From the NCBI RefSeq assembly GCF_030408415.1, contig NZ_CP046976.1:2135330-2199329 (forward strand): a stretch of 64,000 nt of DNA, written 5' to 3'. This document shows, in pieces, positions 9,745-18,243 of the stretch. Each line of letters opens with the position of its first letter. The stretch's first letter is position 1. Under the pieces are notes generated by a model, which was not told the origin of the DNA, did not search any database, and saw only the letters and a list, made by a program, of their open reading frames with translations. This stretch comes from Corynebacterium appendicis CIP 107643. Its GTDB lineage: Bacteria > Actinomycetota > Actinomycetes > Mycobacteriales > Mycobacteriaceae. Both the position numbers and the translations under genes were made by a program.

Positions 9745-10728
9745 TTAGCCCATGGCGGGCGCAACATAGACAGCCATGACGATTGCGAGGATCCACAGCA
9801 GCGCCAACGCCTGCAGGACTCGGTCCTCGAGCGCGATCTCGTCCGGCGCGCCGCCGTTGCCGCTGTCCACTTCCGCAGCGTAGCGGAGGATGGCGATGAT
9901 GAACGGCACCATCGAAATCTGGTACCACAGGCCCTGGCCTTCCTCGACGCCGTCGCTAAGCGTGAACCCCCACAGCGCGTACGACATGACCACGGCTGTG
10001 GCGGACAGCGTCCACACGAAACGCAGGTAGGTCTGCGTGTAGCCCTGCAGCGACTTGCGGATTTTCGCGCCCGTGCGCTCGGCGAGCAGCAGCTCCGCGT
10101 AGCGCTTTCCGGAGGCCATGAACAGCGAACCGAACGCGGCGACCAGCAGGAACCACTGCGACAAGTCGATGCCCGCCGCGACGCCGCCGGCCATAGCGCG
10201 CAGCATGAAGCCCGAGGACACGAGCGCGATGTCGATCACCGGGATGTGCTTCCAACCGAAACAGTAACCCAGCTGCAGCGCGATGTAGACGCCGACGACC
10301 GTCGCCAGCGCCGGGCCGTCCGTCGCCAGGAACGACAGGCCGATCGCGAGCGCGATGAGCACGACCGACATGACGTACGCCAGGTTGATCGGCAGCATCC
10401 CCGAAGCGATCGGGCGGAACCGCTTCGTGGGGTGCTCGCGGTCCGCTTCCACGTCGCGCGCGTCGTTGACCAGGTAGATCGAGGACGCGCCGAAGCAGAA
10501 CACGATGAACGCCAGCGCGATATCGACGAAGGTGCGCGACGTGAACGAGTCCGCGCCCGCTGCCAGCGGCGCGGCGAGCACCAGGACGTTTTTGACCCAC
10601 TGCTTCGGACGCAGACCTTTGATCATCGCGTCCGGCAAGTTCTTCGGAGCCGTCTTCGTCCGGTTGTAATCTACGCCCTCGGTGTGGGGCTCAGACTTCA
10701 GAAACGGCTCGTCTACTGGCTGTGTCAC
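9745..10728 (-). CDS. ubiA: Decaprenyl-phosphate phosphoribosyltransferase UbiA
   Basis: A 327-residue UbiA-family membrane prenyltransferase that makes decaprenylphosphoryl-5-phosphoribose, the precursor of the arabinose donor. The aspartate-rich signature is NDARDVEADREHPTKR, and a second acidic region reads IPVIDIALVSSGFMLRA. About nine transmembrane helices can be counted. It overlaps the PAP2 phosphatase gene by an ATGA tetranucleotide and is one base from aftB, a tight operon that matches the order in mycobacteria. Confidence 0.92.
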   Translation of the reverse strand: MTQPVDEPFLKSEPHTEGVDYNRTKTAPKNLPDAMIKGLRPKQWVKNVLVLAAPLAAGADSFTSRTFVDIALAFIVFCFGASSIYLVNDARDVEADREHPTKRFRPIASGMLPINLAYVMSVVLIALAIGLSFLATDGPALATVVGVYIALQLGYCFGWKHIPVIDIALVSSGFMLRAMAGGVAAGIDLSQWFLLVAAFGSLFMASGKRYAELLLAERTGAKIRKSLQGYTQTYLRFVWTLSATAVVMSYALWGFTLSDGVEEGQGLWYQISMVPFIIAILRYAAEVDSGNGGAPDEIALEDRVLQALALLWILAIVMAVYVAPAMG

Positions 10729-11249
10729 GCTTGTTGCCTCTCAATATTGATCGCGGCTCGTGCCACCCCGATGCCAAGCAGTGCGCCGGCCAGGGTGTCC
10801 GTGGGGTAATGCACCCCCAGGACCATGCGGGAGGTCATCATAATTGGGATTCCGGCGTACGGGAGTTTCGACCCGGTGATGTCGGCAAGGTGCACCATCG
10901 CGGCGCTTGTCGACGTCGCGTGCGAGCTCGGGAAACTCAACCTCGACGGGGTTCCCACGCCGATTTTCACCCGCGGATCATGCGGACGTCGCCGCCGGAC
11001 AATACGCTTGAGCACCACCGACGCCGCATGCGCCGTGAACGCACCCGCGCCCATGGCCAGCCACTTGCGCCGCCGTTGCTTATCGACGGCCGCGCCCGCC
11101 CCCGCGATACCCAGCCACCCCAGGGCATGCTCGCCGAAATGGCTCATCCCGCGGGCGGCGGGGAGGACGCATGGGGCGTCGAAAAGCGCGCCCTGAATGC
11201 GCTCGAGGACTTGCGCTTCCTTCTTATCCCACGAGTTCTTACTGCTCAT
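10725..11249 (-). CDS. PAP2-family phosphatase, candidate decaprenylphosphoryl-5-phosphoribose phosphatase
   Basis: A 174-residue membrane phosphatase with all three PAP2 motifs: KRIVRRRRP, then SFPSSHATS, then SRMVLGVHYPTD. Located between ubiA and glfT2, it corresponds to the mycobacterial Rv3807c protein proposed to remove the 5-phosphate from the UbiA product. Its start overlaps the end of glfT2 by 11 nt and its stop overlaps the ubiA start. The substrate is inferred from gene order; the catalytic family is clear. Confidence 0.85.
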   Translation of the reverse strand: MSSKNSWDKKEAQVLERIQGALFDAPCVLPAARGMSHFGEHALGWLGIAGAGAAVDKQRRRKWLAMGAGAFTAHAASVVLKRIVRRRRPHDPRVKIGVGTPSRLSFPSSHATSTSAAMVHLADITGSKLPYAGIPIMMTSRMVLGVHYPTDTLAGALLGIGVARAAINIERQQA

Positions 11250-13185
11250 TGAAGATCTTCTCCCAGTTCTCGTGGCTGGTGAGCTTCGGCTTCGCCTCGC
11301 GGTAAGCGTGGGTGAGCTCCGGCCAGCGCTCCTTGATCTTTGCGCGCAGCTCTTTTTGCTCTTGGGCGAGGTCGGTGGCTAGTTCCTTATTCCGCTTGCG
11401 GAAAGCCACCCCCGTGCCGCCCGCCGTGGACACCGTCGCGGAATCGACGCGCGAGAGCGTGTACCAGCGGGCTTCCTCAGCGGTGAGGTTGAGTTGCGGT
11501 GCCTCCCAGTGCGCGCGGTCCTCCGGCTTGCGCAGGTGCAACGCGCCTTTGATCGCCCACGGGATCTTCTTCACCCTGGCCAGGCGGCCGCCGATCTTGT
11601 TGGTGGGCACGCCCGGTGCGCCCGTCGGTGCCGGCAAGTCCGCCGCCGACTCGATGATCTGCGCGTCCGAATAATCCTTGCGCACCCCCTGAATGCGCGG
11701 CAGGGCCGATTCAAGAATGTCGAAGAGCTGGTCGGGTCCCTTGAGGAAGTCCTTCATGGCCTCGTTCTGGATGGCGATCGTGGAGTACTCCATGCACAGG
11801 TAGTGCTTCGCCGTCGACTTGGCGATGGACTTGAGCAGCCCCTTCGGTTCCCCATCGAGGTACATTGACGCCACGATCAGGCGGTTTCGCAGGTGGAAAT
11901 ACGCCTGCCAGTCGATGGCGTCATCCTTGTCCGCCCAGGCCATGTGCCAGATCGCGGCACCGGGCCAGGTGACCGTCGGAAAGCCTGCTTGTGCCGCGCG
12001 CAGCGAATACTCCGTGTCGTCCCACTTGATGAACAGCGGCAGCGGCAGACCCATCTTTTCGGCGACCACGCGCGGGAAAAGGCACATCCACCAGCCGTTG
12101 AACTCCACGTCGATGCGGCGGTGCAGCGGGCGCGATGTGGTTTTTCGCGGGTCGAGGTCCTCTTCCTCCGTGCCCACGTAACCGAGGGGGTACTTGGCGA
12201 AGTCGTGGTCGTACACCGCGTGCGGCGCCGCTCCCCACATGAAGTCCGCGCGGTTGACCTGCTCGCCCGAGGTGCGCAGCTGGCTGCGGTCCTGCAAGTT
12301 GAGCATCTGCCCGCCGACCAGGATCGGGCCCTTTGCATAGCGCGCCGCCTGCACGGCGCGCAGGATCGAATCCGGCTCGATGGCGATGTCGTCGTCCATG
12401 TACAGGATGAACGGCGCATCCGTCTGGTGCAGCGCCTCGTACATGATGCGGGAGTAGCCGCCCGAGCCGCCGAGGTTGCCCTGGCTGAAGATCTTCAGAC
12501 GGCCCTGCAGCTTCTCTTCCGCTTGCGCGAAGTCCGGCTCGTCCGCCGGGTGCTGGTTGCCCTGGTCGGGCATGAGCACATCCGTGATCGCGCCGAGCAC
12601 CAGCGGGTCCTCTGCAAGTGCGTGCAGCGCATTGACTGCATCTCGCGGACGGTTGAACGTCGGGATGCCGACCGCGACCTTCTTCTCCGACGGCTCGATC
12701 GTCGTCCCGTCCGGCAGGACCTGCTTCTCCGGCTCCTGCGGGGAGCACCAGCCAGCATTCGCGATCGTCGCGTCCGACTCAGCGTTGATGTCGAACCACA
12801 GCCACCCGCCGTCCTCGAAATTGGCCAGCTTCAGCGGGATCTCCACCCGCTCGTCCTGCGCCTCCACGTTGGTCACCGCGATGCGCACACCGTCGTGCTT
12901 GGAGCGGTACACCGAGATCGTCGCCGCACCCTCGACATCCATGGCCAGCACCACCGTGTCCAGCTGCGACCAACGGCGCCAGTAGCTCGCCGGGAACGCG
13001 TTGAAGTACGTCTGGAACGAGACCTCCGCCCCCTCCGGGGCGGTCACCCGCGTCCGGTCGGGCCAGCTCGCCCTCTTCGTGTTCTGCTCCGACTCGATCA
13101 GGTAGAGCATCCGCACATCGTGCGGCTCTCCCTTCCGGGGCAGCAGAATGCGTTGCAGGACATCCACGGCTTTCATCTCAGTCAC
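11239..13185 (-). CDS. glfT2: Galactofuranosyltransferase GlfT2
   Basis: A 648-residue processive galactan polymerase that transfers galactofuranose from UDP-Galf to the growing chain at the inner membrane face. An N-terminal beta-rich domain is followed by a GT-A domain with VGIPTFNRP, the metal-binding DDD in LYMDDDIAIE (near residue 262), WWMCLFPRV, IKWDDTEYSLRA and the histidine in IWHMAWADK. The GTG at 13185 is preferred over ATG 13176: a TACGCT box sits exactly 7 nt upstream, so the transcript is probably leaderless. The open frame continues to 13434, but that extension crosses the palindromic repeats. The donor comes from Glf, now 16 kb away beyond the variable region. Confidence 0.92.
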   Translation of the reverse strand: MTEMKAVDVLQRILLPRKGEPHDVRMLYLIESEQNTKRASWPDRTRVTAPEGAEVSFQTYFNAFPASYWRRWSQLDTVVLAMDVEGAATISVYRSKHDGVRIAVTNVEAQDERVEIPLKLANFEDGGWLWFDINAESDATIANAGWCSPQEPEKQVLPDGTTIEPSEKKVAVGIPTFNRPRDAVNALHALAEDPLVLGAITDVLMPDQGNQHPADEPDFAQAEEKLQGRLKIFSQGNLGGSGGYSRIMYEALHQTDAPFILYMDDDIAIEPDSILRAVQAARYAKGPILVGGQMLNLQDRSQLRTSGEQVNRADFMWGAAPHAVYDHDFAKYPLGYVGTEEEDLDPRKTTSRPLHRRIDVEFNGWWMCLFPRVVAEKMGLPLPLFIKWDDTEYSLRAAQAGFPTVTWPGAAIWHMAWADKDDAIDWQAYFHLRNRLIVASMYLDGEPKGLLKSIAKSTAKHYLCMEYSTIAIQNEAMKDFLKGPDQLFDILESALPRIQGVRKDYSDAQIIESAADLPAPTGAPGVPTNKIGGRLARVKKIPWAIKGALHLRKPEDRAHWEAPQLNLTAEEARWYTLSRVDSATVSTAGGTGVAFRKRNKELATDLAQEQKELRAKIKERWPELTHAYREAKPKLTSHENWEKIFNEQ

Positions 13186-13192
13186 GGACTCA

Positions 13193-13198
13193 AGCGTA
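13193..13198 (-). promoter_or_regulatory. -10 box of a leaderless glfT2 promoter
   Basis: On the minus strand TACGCT is followed by seven bases and the GTG start of glfT2. The spacing places the transcription start at or next to the G of the start codon. Confidence 0.55.
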
Positions 13199-13262
13199 AT
13201 AGCTACGGCCTGTCCGTTAATCCCCGGCGCGCGGGCCCCGTGCCGTAATACAGGCTGAAAAC

Positions 13263-13383
13263 CCCCAGGAACTATGCAGCGCATAGTGAGCATGCTTATC
13301 GACGACACGTGCACCAGTTCCCCGCTCCTTGCCGTTACCGCCTCCACCATCCACAAAAGCCCAGGAACTCTGCAGCGCATAGT
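13263..13383. repeat. Two copies of a dispersed short palindrome (13271-13287, 13367-13383)
   Basis: The first copy is ACTATGCAGCGCATAGT, a palindrome with 7-bp arms around AGC, preceded by CCCCAGGA. The second, 96 bp later, is ACTCTGCAGCGCATAGT, preceded by GCCCAGGA. Four more copies lie at 41821-42216. They occupy most of the gap of about 320 bp between glfT2 and the HNH nuclease gene; apart from them and the two gene promoters nothing else is seen there. They look like a repetitive extragenic palindrome family. Confidence 0.75.
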
Positions 13384-13506
13384 GGCCCGGCCCATCGTCG
13401 AAGGAGTTATCCACAGGACGAAAAGTCCGACCAAGTCCCATGGTTCACCCCGTTTTATACAGTTCGTTCAACCACCAAAACAAACCACAAAACGGCAGGT
13501 AGAAAC

Positions 13507-14742
13507 ATGCGCACTCTCAAATACGACAAAGACGTAATCCTCCTCGTCGACCGGATCCGACATCTCGTTCAGTCGCTGACCAAGAGCAAGGCTGAGCTGC
13601 TCCAGCTGATCTACGACTTCGATGTCAATGACTTCGCCAAAGCTTTCGGCGCTTCCTCCACCTCATGCTGGCTCGTCCGCGAGTTCGGCATCGCTTACTC
13701 CACCGCATACGAATGGCTGCGCGTCGCCAACCAGGCCGTGCACTTCACCTTCCTCATGGACGCCTTCCGCGCCGCAGAGATCGATTACTCAACGGTCCGC
13801 TTGCTCCTGAAGTACCTCACGGCCGACAACGAAGTTGAGCTCGTCGAACTCGCCAAGGAACTCGGCCACGAACAGATGAAGAAATATCTCGCGGGCCACG
13901 GCACTACGGAGCCTAAAGAGGAACAGCCCGAGCACTACCTGCGCGTCAAGGACCTCCCCGACGGCGACGTGGCTATTGAAGCAGTCATGAGCGGGACGGA
14001 GGGAAGCTTCTTCAAAGCTGCGCTGAAGATCGGGGAAATGGCCTATTACGAGCAGGAACACGCGAAACAGCAGGCCGCCGCCGAAGAAACTCGGCCCGCC
14101 CGCCAGACGGTGTCCGGCTACGGAATGCCGATCGGCCGTTCTCTCCTGCAGTCCTTCATGGGCATCATCAACATGGTGCGCACCAAGGCGACGAGCACAC
14201 TGCGCACCCCTGGCGCGCACGTCAACATCGTGCTGGATGCCGACGGCCACGCCTACATGCCGGCGGCACCGAAGGTTCCTTCCGCGGCGCTGGCGAACCT
14301 CGTCGCCAACGGTCTGAGCCGCCTCAACGTCTGCGACAGCTCCGGACTCATCCTCAATGTCGGCCGCGCACAGCGTCTCGCCACCGACGCGCAGGTCAAC
14401 GCGCTGATGACGATGTGGGGCCACCAGTGCGCGATGCCCGGCTGCACGCACACCCGTTTCATTGAAATCCACCACATGGAGGAATGGGCAGACGGCGGAA
14501 ATACTGACTTGGATAATCTGATCCCTTTGTGCAGCGCATGCCATTCGCTGGTCACTGACGGATGGGCGCTTATCGAGCGACATGGCAAGCAGATCTGCTT
14601 CTTCATGGGCGACGGTTCTGCCTATGTTTCGGATAACCACTCCATGACGCGGCGCGATGATTCGCTGATTCCCCGCCCGCCCGTTGAGGACTGGGCGAAC
14701 ACTGATAACTTCGCTGATTCCCGCGAACCAGTGAATGTTTGA
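13507..14742 (+). CDS. DUF222/HNH endonuclease domain protein (13E12 repeat family type)
   Basis: A 411-residue protein with an N-terminal DUF222-like helical region and a C-terminal HNH domain at about residues 308-348: CAMPGC, then FIEIHHMEEW, then DLDNLIPLCSACH, the two Cys pairs and the HH and N of a zinc-supported HNH nuclease. The family is widespread in actinobacteria, often in variable numbers; mycobacterial members lie in the REP13E12 repeats. The ATG at 13507 is the first start after the palindromic repeats, with AGGTAG upstream. Substrate and role are unknown. It interrupts the conserved glfT2-glf order, so it is probably acquired. Confidence 0.85.
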   Translation: MRTLKYDKDVILLVDRIRHLVQSLTKSKAELLQLIYDFDVNDFAKAFGASSTSCWLVREFGIAYSTAYEWLRVANQAVHFTFLMDAFRAAEIDYSTVRLLLKYLTADNEVELVELAKELGHEQMKKYLAGHGTTEPKEEQPEHYLRVKDLPDGDVAIEAVMSGTEGSFFKAALKIGEMAYYEQEHAKQQAAAEETRPARQTVSGYGMPIGRSLLQSFMGIINMVRTKATSTLRTPGAHVNIVLDADGHAYMPAAPKVPSAALANLVANGLSRLNVCDSSGLILNVGRAQRLATDAQVNALMTMWGHQCAMPGCTHTRFIEIHHMEEWADGGNTDLDNLIPLCSACHSLVTDGWALIERHGKQICFFMGDGSAYVSDNHSMTRRDDSLIPRPPVEDWANTDNFADSREPVNV

Positions 14743-14751
14743 TACGAAAAA

Positions 14752-14780
14752 GCCCCGCGCCAGCTGGGCTGGGGCGGGGC
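14752..14780 (-). terminator. GC-rich hairpin terminator for the small minus-strand gene
   Basis: GCCCCGC and GCGGGGC flank a 15-nt loop. On the minus strand the stem is followed by TTTTTC, so it fits as terminator of the gene at 14795-15028 and may also stop plus-strand transcription from the HNH gene. Confidence 0.6.
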
Positions 14781-14794
14781 AGATTCGGTCCGCT

Positions 14795-15028
14795 TTATGC
14801 GGCAATCAGGGATCCGGAGAAGTCACCGGCATCGAGGGTGCCGTCTGCGATGCGCGAGAGCTTCTCAGCTGCCTCGCGGCCGGCGAGAACGGGAACCCAA
14901 TCGGTCACGTTCGCCCGCTGCAGGTGCTCGCTCAGGGTGTCGCGGAAGATCGTCTCGACGACGTGTGCGCCGAGCTCCTCATCGAACCGAGCGTGCAGGT
15001 CCTTGGAAATGTTGTTGATTGCGATCAT
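14795..15028 (-). CDS. Small three-helix-bundle dimerization-type protein
   Basis: A 77-residue soluble protein with an excellent ribosome site (AAAGGAGG, 5 nt before ATG). The pattern DLHARFDEELGAHVVETIFR, then NVTDWVPVLAGREAAEKL, resembles small actinobacterial three-helix-bundle domain proteins of unknown role that carry H-A-R-F and D-(F/W)-V-P-V-L motifs. It has its own terminator. No partner is evident from the neighbours. Confidence 0.7.
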   Translation of the reverse strand: MIAINNISKDLHARFDEELGAHVVETIFRDTLSEHLQRANVTDWVPVLAGREAAEKLSRIADGTLDAGDFSGSLIAA

Positions 15029-15117
15029 GGCATCCTCCTTTCGTATTTCTGATTGCCATGAAATTGAAGGTGCGCCCGAGGGGTACCCCGGGGCAAGGTT
15101 TCAAGCTTTCGCTCGTT

Positions 15118-15297
15118 GTTAACCTGACGTTAACTTTAGCAGATGGTTGGTAGACGACAAGCATTGGCCCCTCCCGAATAAATAGAGTGCATCTGACCAG
15201 CTATTTCTGAATGCATATAATTAACAAGAACGTCGCCCCGGAACCTAAGTTCATGGTTCGTTAACTTTAATGCCGTGAATCGAACACTCCCGTTAAC
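15118..15297. other. Four GTTAAC sites in an intergenic region
   Basis: The 325-bp gap between the small three-helix gene and the GT87 gene carries GTTAAC at 15118, 15129, 15260 and 15292, most followed by CTTTA or CCTTA-like bases. Such a dense group is unexpected in a GC-rich genome and could be binding sites for a regulator of either flanking gene. No other feature is visible except the -10 box next to the GT87 start. Confidence 0.35.
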
Positions 15298-15340
15298 CTT
15301 ATGGTCATTTTTGGCGGCCGGACGCGCCGTTTTGGCGTGC

Positions 15341-15346
15341 TAATCT
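15341..15346 (+). promoter_or_regulatory. -10 box of a leaderless GT87 promoter
   Basis: TAATCT followed by exactly 7 nt and the GTG start at 15354, the same layout as at glfT2. Confidence 0.5.
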
Positions 15347-15353
15347 CCCGGCT

Positions 15354-16658
15354 GTGTTTATCGACGACTCCCCTCCCATCCGCCGTGGCACCGACACCAC
15401 AGCCGCTTCGGTCCGCCGGGTAGCGATTCCGCTGCTCTACACGCTGATGGGTTTCGTGCTTCTCCGCTCGGCCTTCATGATTCCGCTGACCAATCCGGGT
15501 ACGGACTTCACGCCGATCTGGACGGCGGCGAATAAGTACTGGGCGGGTGAGCCGGTGTTCAACTCGGACTACACCATCGACATGCCGCACTATCTCTACA
15601 GTCCCGCGGGCACCGTCCTGATCTCCCCGGTGGCGTTGTTCCCCACTGAGTCCATGGCCCGAGCCGTGATGGCTTATTTGGGCGCAGCATCGATCATCGG
15701 TGCGATCGCATTGGCGTCGTGGATGGTTTCCCGCCGCTGGTTCCACATCGCGTTCCCGCTCACTGTGTCCTTCTTCTTCATCACCCCGGAGCCTGTCCAG
15801 TTCACGTTGGCGCTGACCAATATCAACGGCTTCATGCTGCTGCTCGAGGTACTGTTCGTGTGGCTTTCGTTGCGCCTGCGTGAAAAAGGTGTCGGTTGGA
15901 AGGGGCACTTCAACCGCCCAGAGGCGTGGGCCGCCGGCATCGTGGCCGGCATCGCGGTGTCGATCAAGCCGCAATTCGGTGTGCTGTTCCTCGTGTCGCT
16001 GGCGTTCGCGCAAGTCGCCGTCGTCGCTGTGGCAGCGCTGGTCTCCATCGTCACTTTCGCCATCGGCTGGTTCACCATCGCCGAGCCCGAGCTATTCTTC
16101 ACCAACCTCGTCCCCTACTTGAGTGAGCCCCGCCCCCGGTTCAACGGTTCCATTGGTGGACTCGCCATCGTGCACGGCTGGTCGGATGCAACCGTTACGG
16201 CGCTGACGGTGTTGACGCTGGTGGGGACGCTGGCGGCCGTCGTCACGCTCTGGCGCTGGAAGGAAGTCGACCCGGTGATGTTCAGCTTCACAGCGATCGC
16301 TGTGTGCTTCGCCGGTGGCTTCATGGTCAGCGGGTTGATGCAGAACTACTACGCGATCTGGTTCATTCCGTTCGTGCTCACCGTGTGCCGCCCGCACTCC
16401 CCCATGCACTGGCCGGTCACCGTCCTGGCACTGCTGTTCACCGTGGCCAACCCCCTGTGGCCCGCGACCGGCAACGCCACGATCGACGAAATGGTCACGC
16501 ACATGCCGGCATTCATGTTCATCGCGCTGCCGCTCATCGTCGCGGCGTGGGGCGCGGTCCAGATCCTCAAAGACCGCAGCGAGTCAGAAGCGGTTGTTGA
16601 ACCGGAGAGTTTGCGGTCCAACTCGTCGAGCACGGAGTCAGCATCAGCTGGGTTGTAG
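15354..16658 (+). CDS. GT87-family (DUF2029) polyprenol-dependent glycosyltransferase, AftC-like
   Basis: A 434-residue polytopic membrane protein with about ten to twelve helices. The first external loop carries the acidic residues PGTDFTPIWTAANKYWAGE followed by DYTIDMPHYLYSP, as in DUF2029 glycosyltransferases that include AftC and PI mannosyltransferases. Within this arabinogalactan neighbourhood an arabinofuranosyl- or mannosyltransferase role is likely but not proven. The GTG start is supported by a leaderless promoter. A damaged copy of the middle and end of this gene lies at about 18244-18626. Confidence 0.75.
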   Translation: MFIDDSPPIRRGTDTTAASVRRVAIPLLYTLMGFVLLRSAFMIPLTNPGTDFTPIWTAANKYWAGEPVFNSDYTIDMPHYLYSPAGTVLISPVALFPTESMARAVMAYLGAASIIGAIALASWMVSRRWFHIAFPLTVSFFFITPEPVQFTLALTNINGFMLLLEVLFVWLSLRLREKGVGWKGHFNRPEAWAAGIVAGIAVSIKPQFGVLFLVSLAFAQVAVVAVAALVSIVTFAIGWFTIAEPELFFTNLVPYLSEPRPRFNGSIGGLAIVHGWSDATVTALTVLTLVGTLAAVVTLWRWKEVDPVMFSFTAIAVCFAGGFMVSGLMQNYYAIWFIPFVLTVCRPHSPMHWPVTVLALLFTVANPLWPATGNATIDEMVTHMPAFMFIALPLIVAAWGAVQILKDRSESEAVVEPESLRSNSSSTESASAGL

Positions 16659-16768
16659 CACCACCCGCGGCAGCCTTGCTGCATTTCGACGATTGCCTGT
16701 CTCGCATCTCGCGTGCGCGAATGCTTTTCGACGCTCGTTGGGCCCCTCCGGATCCACATGCCGTTTTT

Positions 16769-16796
16769 CCACCACTGAGTGGGGAGCTAGTGGTGG
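16769..16796. other. 8-bp inverted repeat between GT87 and tetR
   Basis: CCACCACT and AGTGGTGG are separated by 12 nt, in the 155-bp gap where the GT87 gene and the tetR pseudogene converge. It may act as a bidirectional transcription stop, but no U-run follows on either strand. Confidence 0.4.
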
Positions 16797-16813
16797 ACGG
16801 CAATTCAAAGAAG

Positions 16814-17385
16814 CTAACGACCGAGAATCAAGCGAAGGCCTTCGCGGAGGTCGCCGACAACACGATCTGCCTCTGACTCAGGAGCTCCCAGGTTGTCAAT
16901 AGTCAAGCCGTTCACCAGTGCCGTGATCAGCCGCGACTTACGCTCGGCATGTTCCTTGCCGCCTAGCGCCTCTACAGCCGAATGCTGGAAATCGTGAAGC
17001 ACCTGGCCGTAAAGCTCAGCTATCCAGTACGCGTTGCCGAGGCCGAACCGTAAGTGACCCAGATCGCCGCATCCTCGAGGCGCTCGCCACCGAGGGGGAG
17101 AAGTTCAGAAAGCCGCACAACCCAGGCCTCGAATGCGTCGCTGGGCACTTGCGCCCCGACCACGCGGGCATTCTGCCGCTGAATAGAGCGAATGAACGCG
17201 TGAGCAAGCAGGATCTCTTTATTTGGGGCGTGGTACTGAACGGATCCCGCGGCGAATCCGGACTCCTTGGCCACTTCGCGCACGCTGACTGCATCGAGGC
17301 CTCGGGATGCGATGATTCGGATGGTCGCATCCGCAACGGCAGCAGCCGATTCCGAGAACTGGTGGTCCAGCGAAAAGTCATTCAT
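16814..17385 (-). pseudogene. TetR-family regulator, broken by one frameshift
   Basis: The N-terminal helix-turn-helix (IIASRGLDAVSVREVAKESG, then SVQYHAPNKEILLAHAF) runs from the ATG at 17385. After WVTYGSASAT the frame ends in a TAG at about 17020. One base shift near 17027-17040 restores YWIAELYGQVLHDFQHSA and leads into a second open frame that ends at 16814, giving a normal TetR length near 190 residues. The gene is therefore split by a single-base deletion (or a sequencing error). It is divergent from the Sap-type gene, and the operator between them is intact, so the transporter may now be derepressed. Confidence 0.8.
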
Positions 17386-17405
17386 GGTTGCATACAAGCC
17401 TAGCC

Positions 17406-17444
17406 TGTCGTACGTTCGTAAGGGCCCCTTACGAACGTACGACA
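17406..17444. promoter_or_regulatory. Operator with 18-bp perfect inverted arms between tetR and sap
   Basis: TGTCGTACGTTCGTAAGG and its exact complement flank a 3-nt centre (GCC). It lies in the divergent promoter region, 20 nt before the tetR start and 14 nt before the sap start. Size and placement are those of a TetR operator, and it is the most likely binding site of the now frameshifted regulator. Confidence 0.8.
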
Positions 17445-17458
17445 AAAGGTTTCCCGCC

Positions 17459-18133
17459 ATTCACTCCCTCCTTCCGCTCGTCGGTTTAGCTCTGCTCGAC
17501 AGCTTGAGCATCGGCACGCTCGTCATCCCTCTGGCACTCATCCTCTTGTGGCGAAACGTGCGCGTGCCCGCGCTCGCTGCCTACCTGCTCACCGTCGCGG
17601 CGGTGTATTTCGCCCTTGGAGTCGCCATGCTCCTCGGCTTCACTGGCCTCGGCTCGTACGTAGAACGGATCACCGACACGCCCGTCTTCCCCTGGATCAC
17701 CCTCGTACTGGGAGCAATTCTCGCCATCTTCGGAATCTTCGCGCCCAACCCGGTCAAACCCGCCCCGGGCGAGCTACCGAAGCAGCTGAACAAGCCCATC
17801 CAAGCCAGCCTGCCCAAGATGATCATCTTGGGCTTAGGAGCCTCCCTGACGGAAGCGGCGACCATGCTGCCTTATATCGCGGCGATGGGAATCATCAGCG
17901 ACTGGGACACCCCGATGGCAGGACAGGTAGCAGCCATCGCCGCGTACTGCGGGGTCATGATCGCGCCGACCGTGATCTTGGCGGCGATCGCGCTCGTTGC
18001 GGGACAGAGATTCTTCCCTCGCCTTGAGAAGGCCATTCCCCGCCTTCAGTACGAGGCCAAGGTGACGCTCCTCTGGGTCGCGGCGATTGTCGGCATCTAC
18101 ATGGTCGTCTACAGCGTGGGCGCTATCCGCTAG
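17459..18133 (+). CDS. Sap/GAP-family integral membrane protein (glycolipid-addressing type)
   Basis: A 224-residue membrane protein with six hydrophobic segments and the opening LLPLVGLALLDSLSIGTLVI, typical of the Sap (sulfolipid-1-addressing) / GAP family that helps move glycolipids across the mycobacterial inner membrane. No ATG, GTG or TTG fits the conserved N-terminus. The in-frame ATT at 17459, 9 nt after AAAAGG, is the best start, while the longer frame (from 17267) crosses the operator. It is controlled by the adjacent TetR operator. Its stop codon overlaps the stop of the glf relic on the other strand. Confidence 0.7.
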   Translation: MHSLLPLVGLALLDSLSIGTLVIPLALILLWRNVRVPALAAYLLTVAAVYFALGVAMLLGFTGLGSYVERITDTPVFPWITLVLGAILAIFGIFAPNPVKPAPGELPKQLNKPIQASLPKMIILGLGASLTEAATMLPYIAAMGIISDWDTPMAGQVAAIAAYCGVMIAPTVILAAIALVAGQRFFPRLEKAIPRLQYEAKVTLLWVAAIVGIYMVVYSVGAIR

Positions 18134-18243
18134 TGCCCACGCGGTTGATCGATGGGCTTGCCGTCCTCGAAGTAGGTGCGGATGTGGTTGTCGAAGACGG
18201 ACAGGTCGGCGCCGATGGCGATGTACATGTCCAGGCACTGTTG
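18130..18243 (-). pseudogene. Relic of the 3' end of glf (left direct repeat of the island)
   Basis: About 112 bases match the last 37 codons of the intact glf (29311-29422) with roughly eight mismatches counted by eye, including the stop codon, in the same orientation. The match stops abruptly near 18243, where sequence of the GT87 gene begins. It forms the left member of a direct repeat around the restriction island and marks an old glf end or an integration scar. Confidence 0.85.

Noticed and set aside
13271..13383. Palindromes as transcription terminators
   Set aside because: No U-run follows them and the copies occur in tandem in gaps, which fits an extragenic repeat family better.
11239..13434. 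Longer GlfT2 start at 13434
   Set aside because: The extra 83 residues are encoded by the palindromic repeats and lack family similarity; GTG 13185 has a leaderless-type promoter.
17020..17460. A separate 146-residue TetR protein
   Set aside because: Its C-terminus stops in mid-domain and the next frame continues the family sequence, so the two parts are one broken gene; its first 25 codons also cross the operator.
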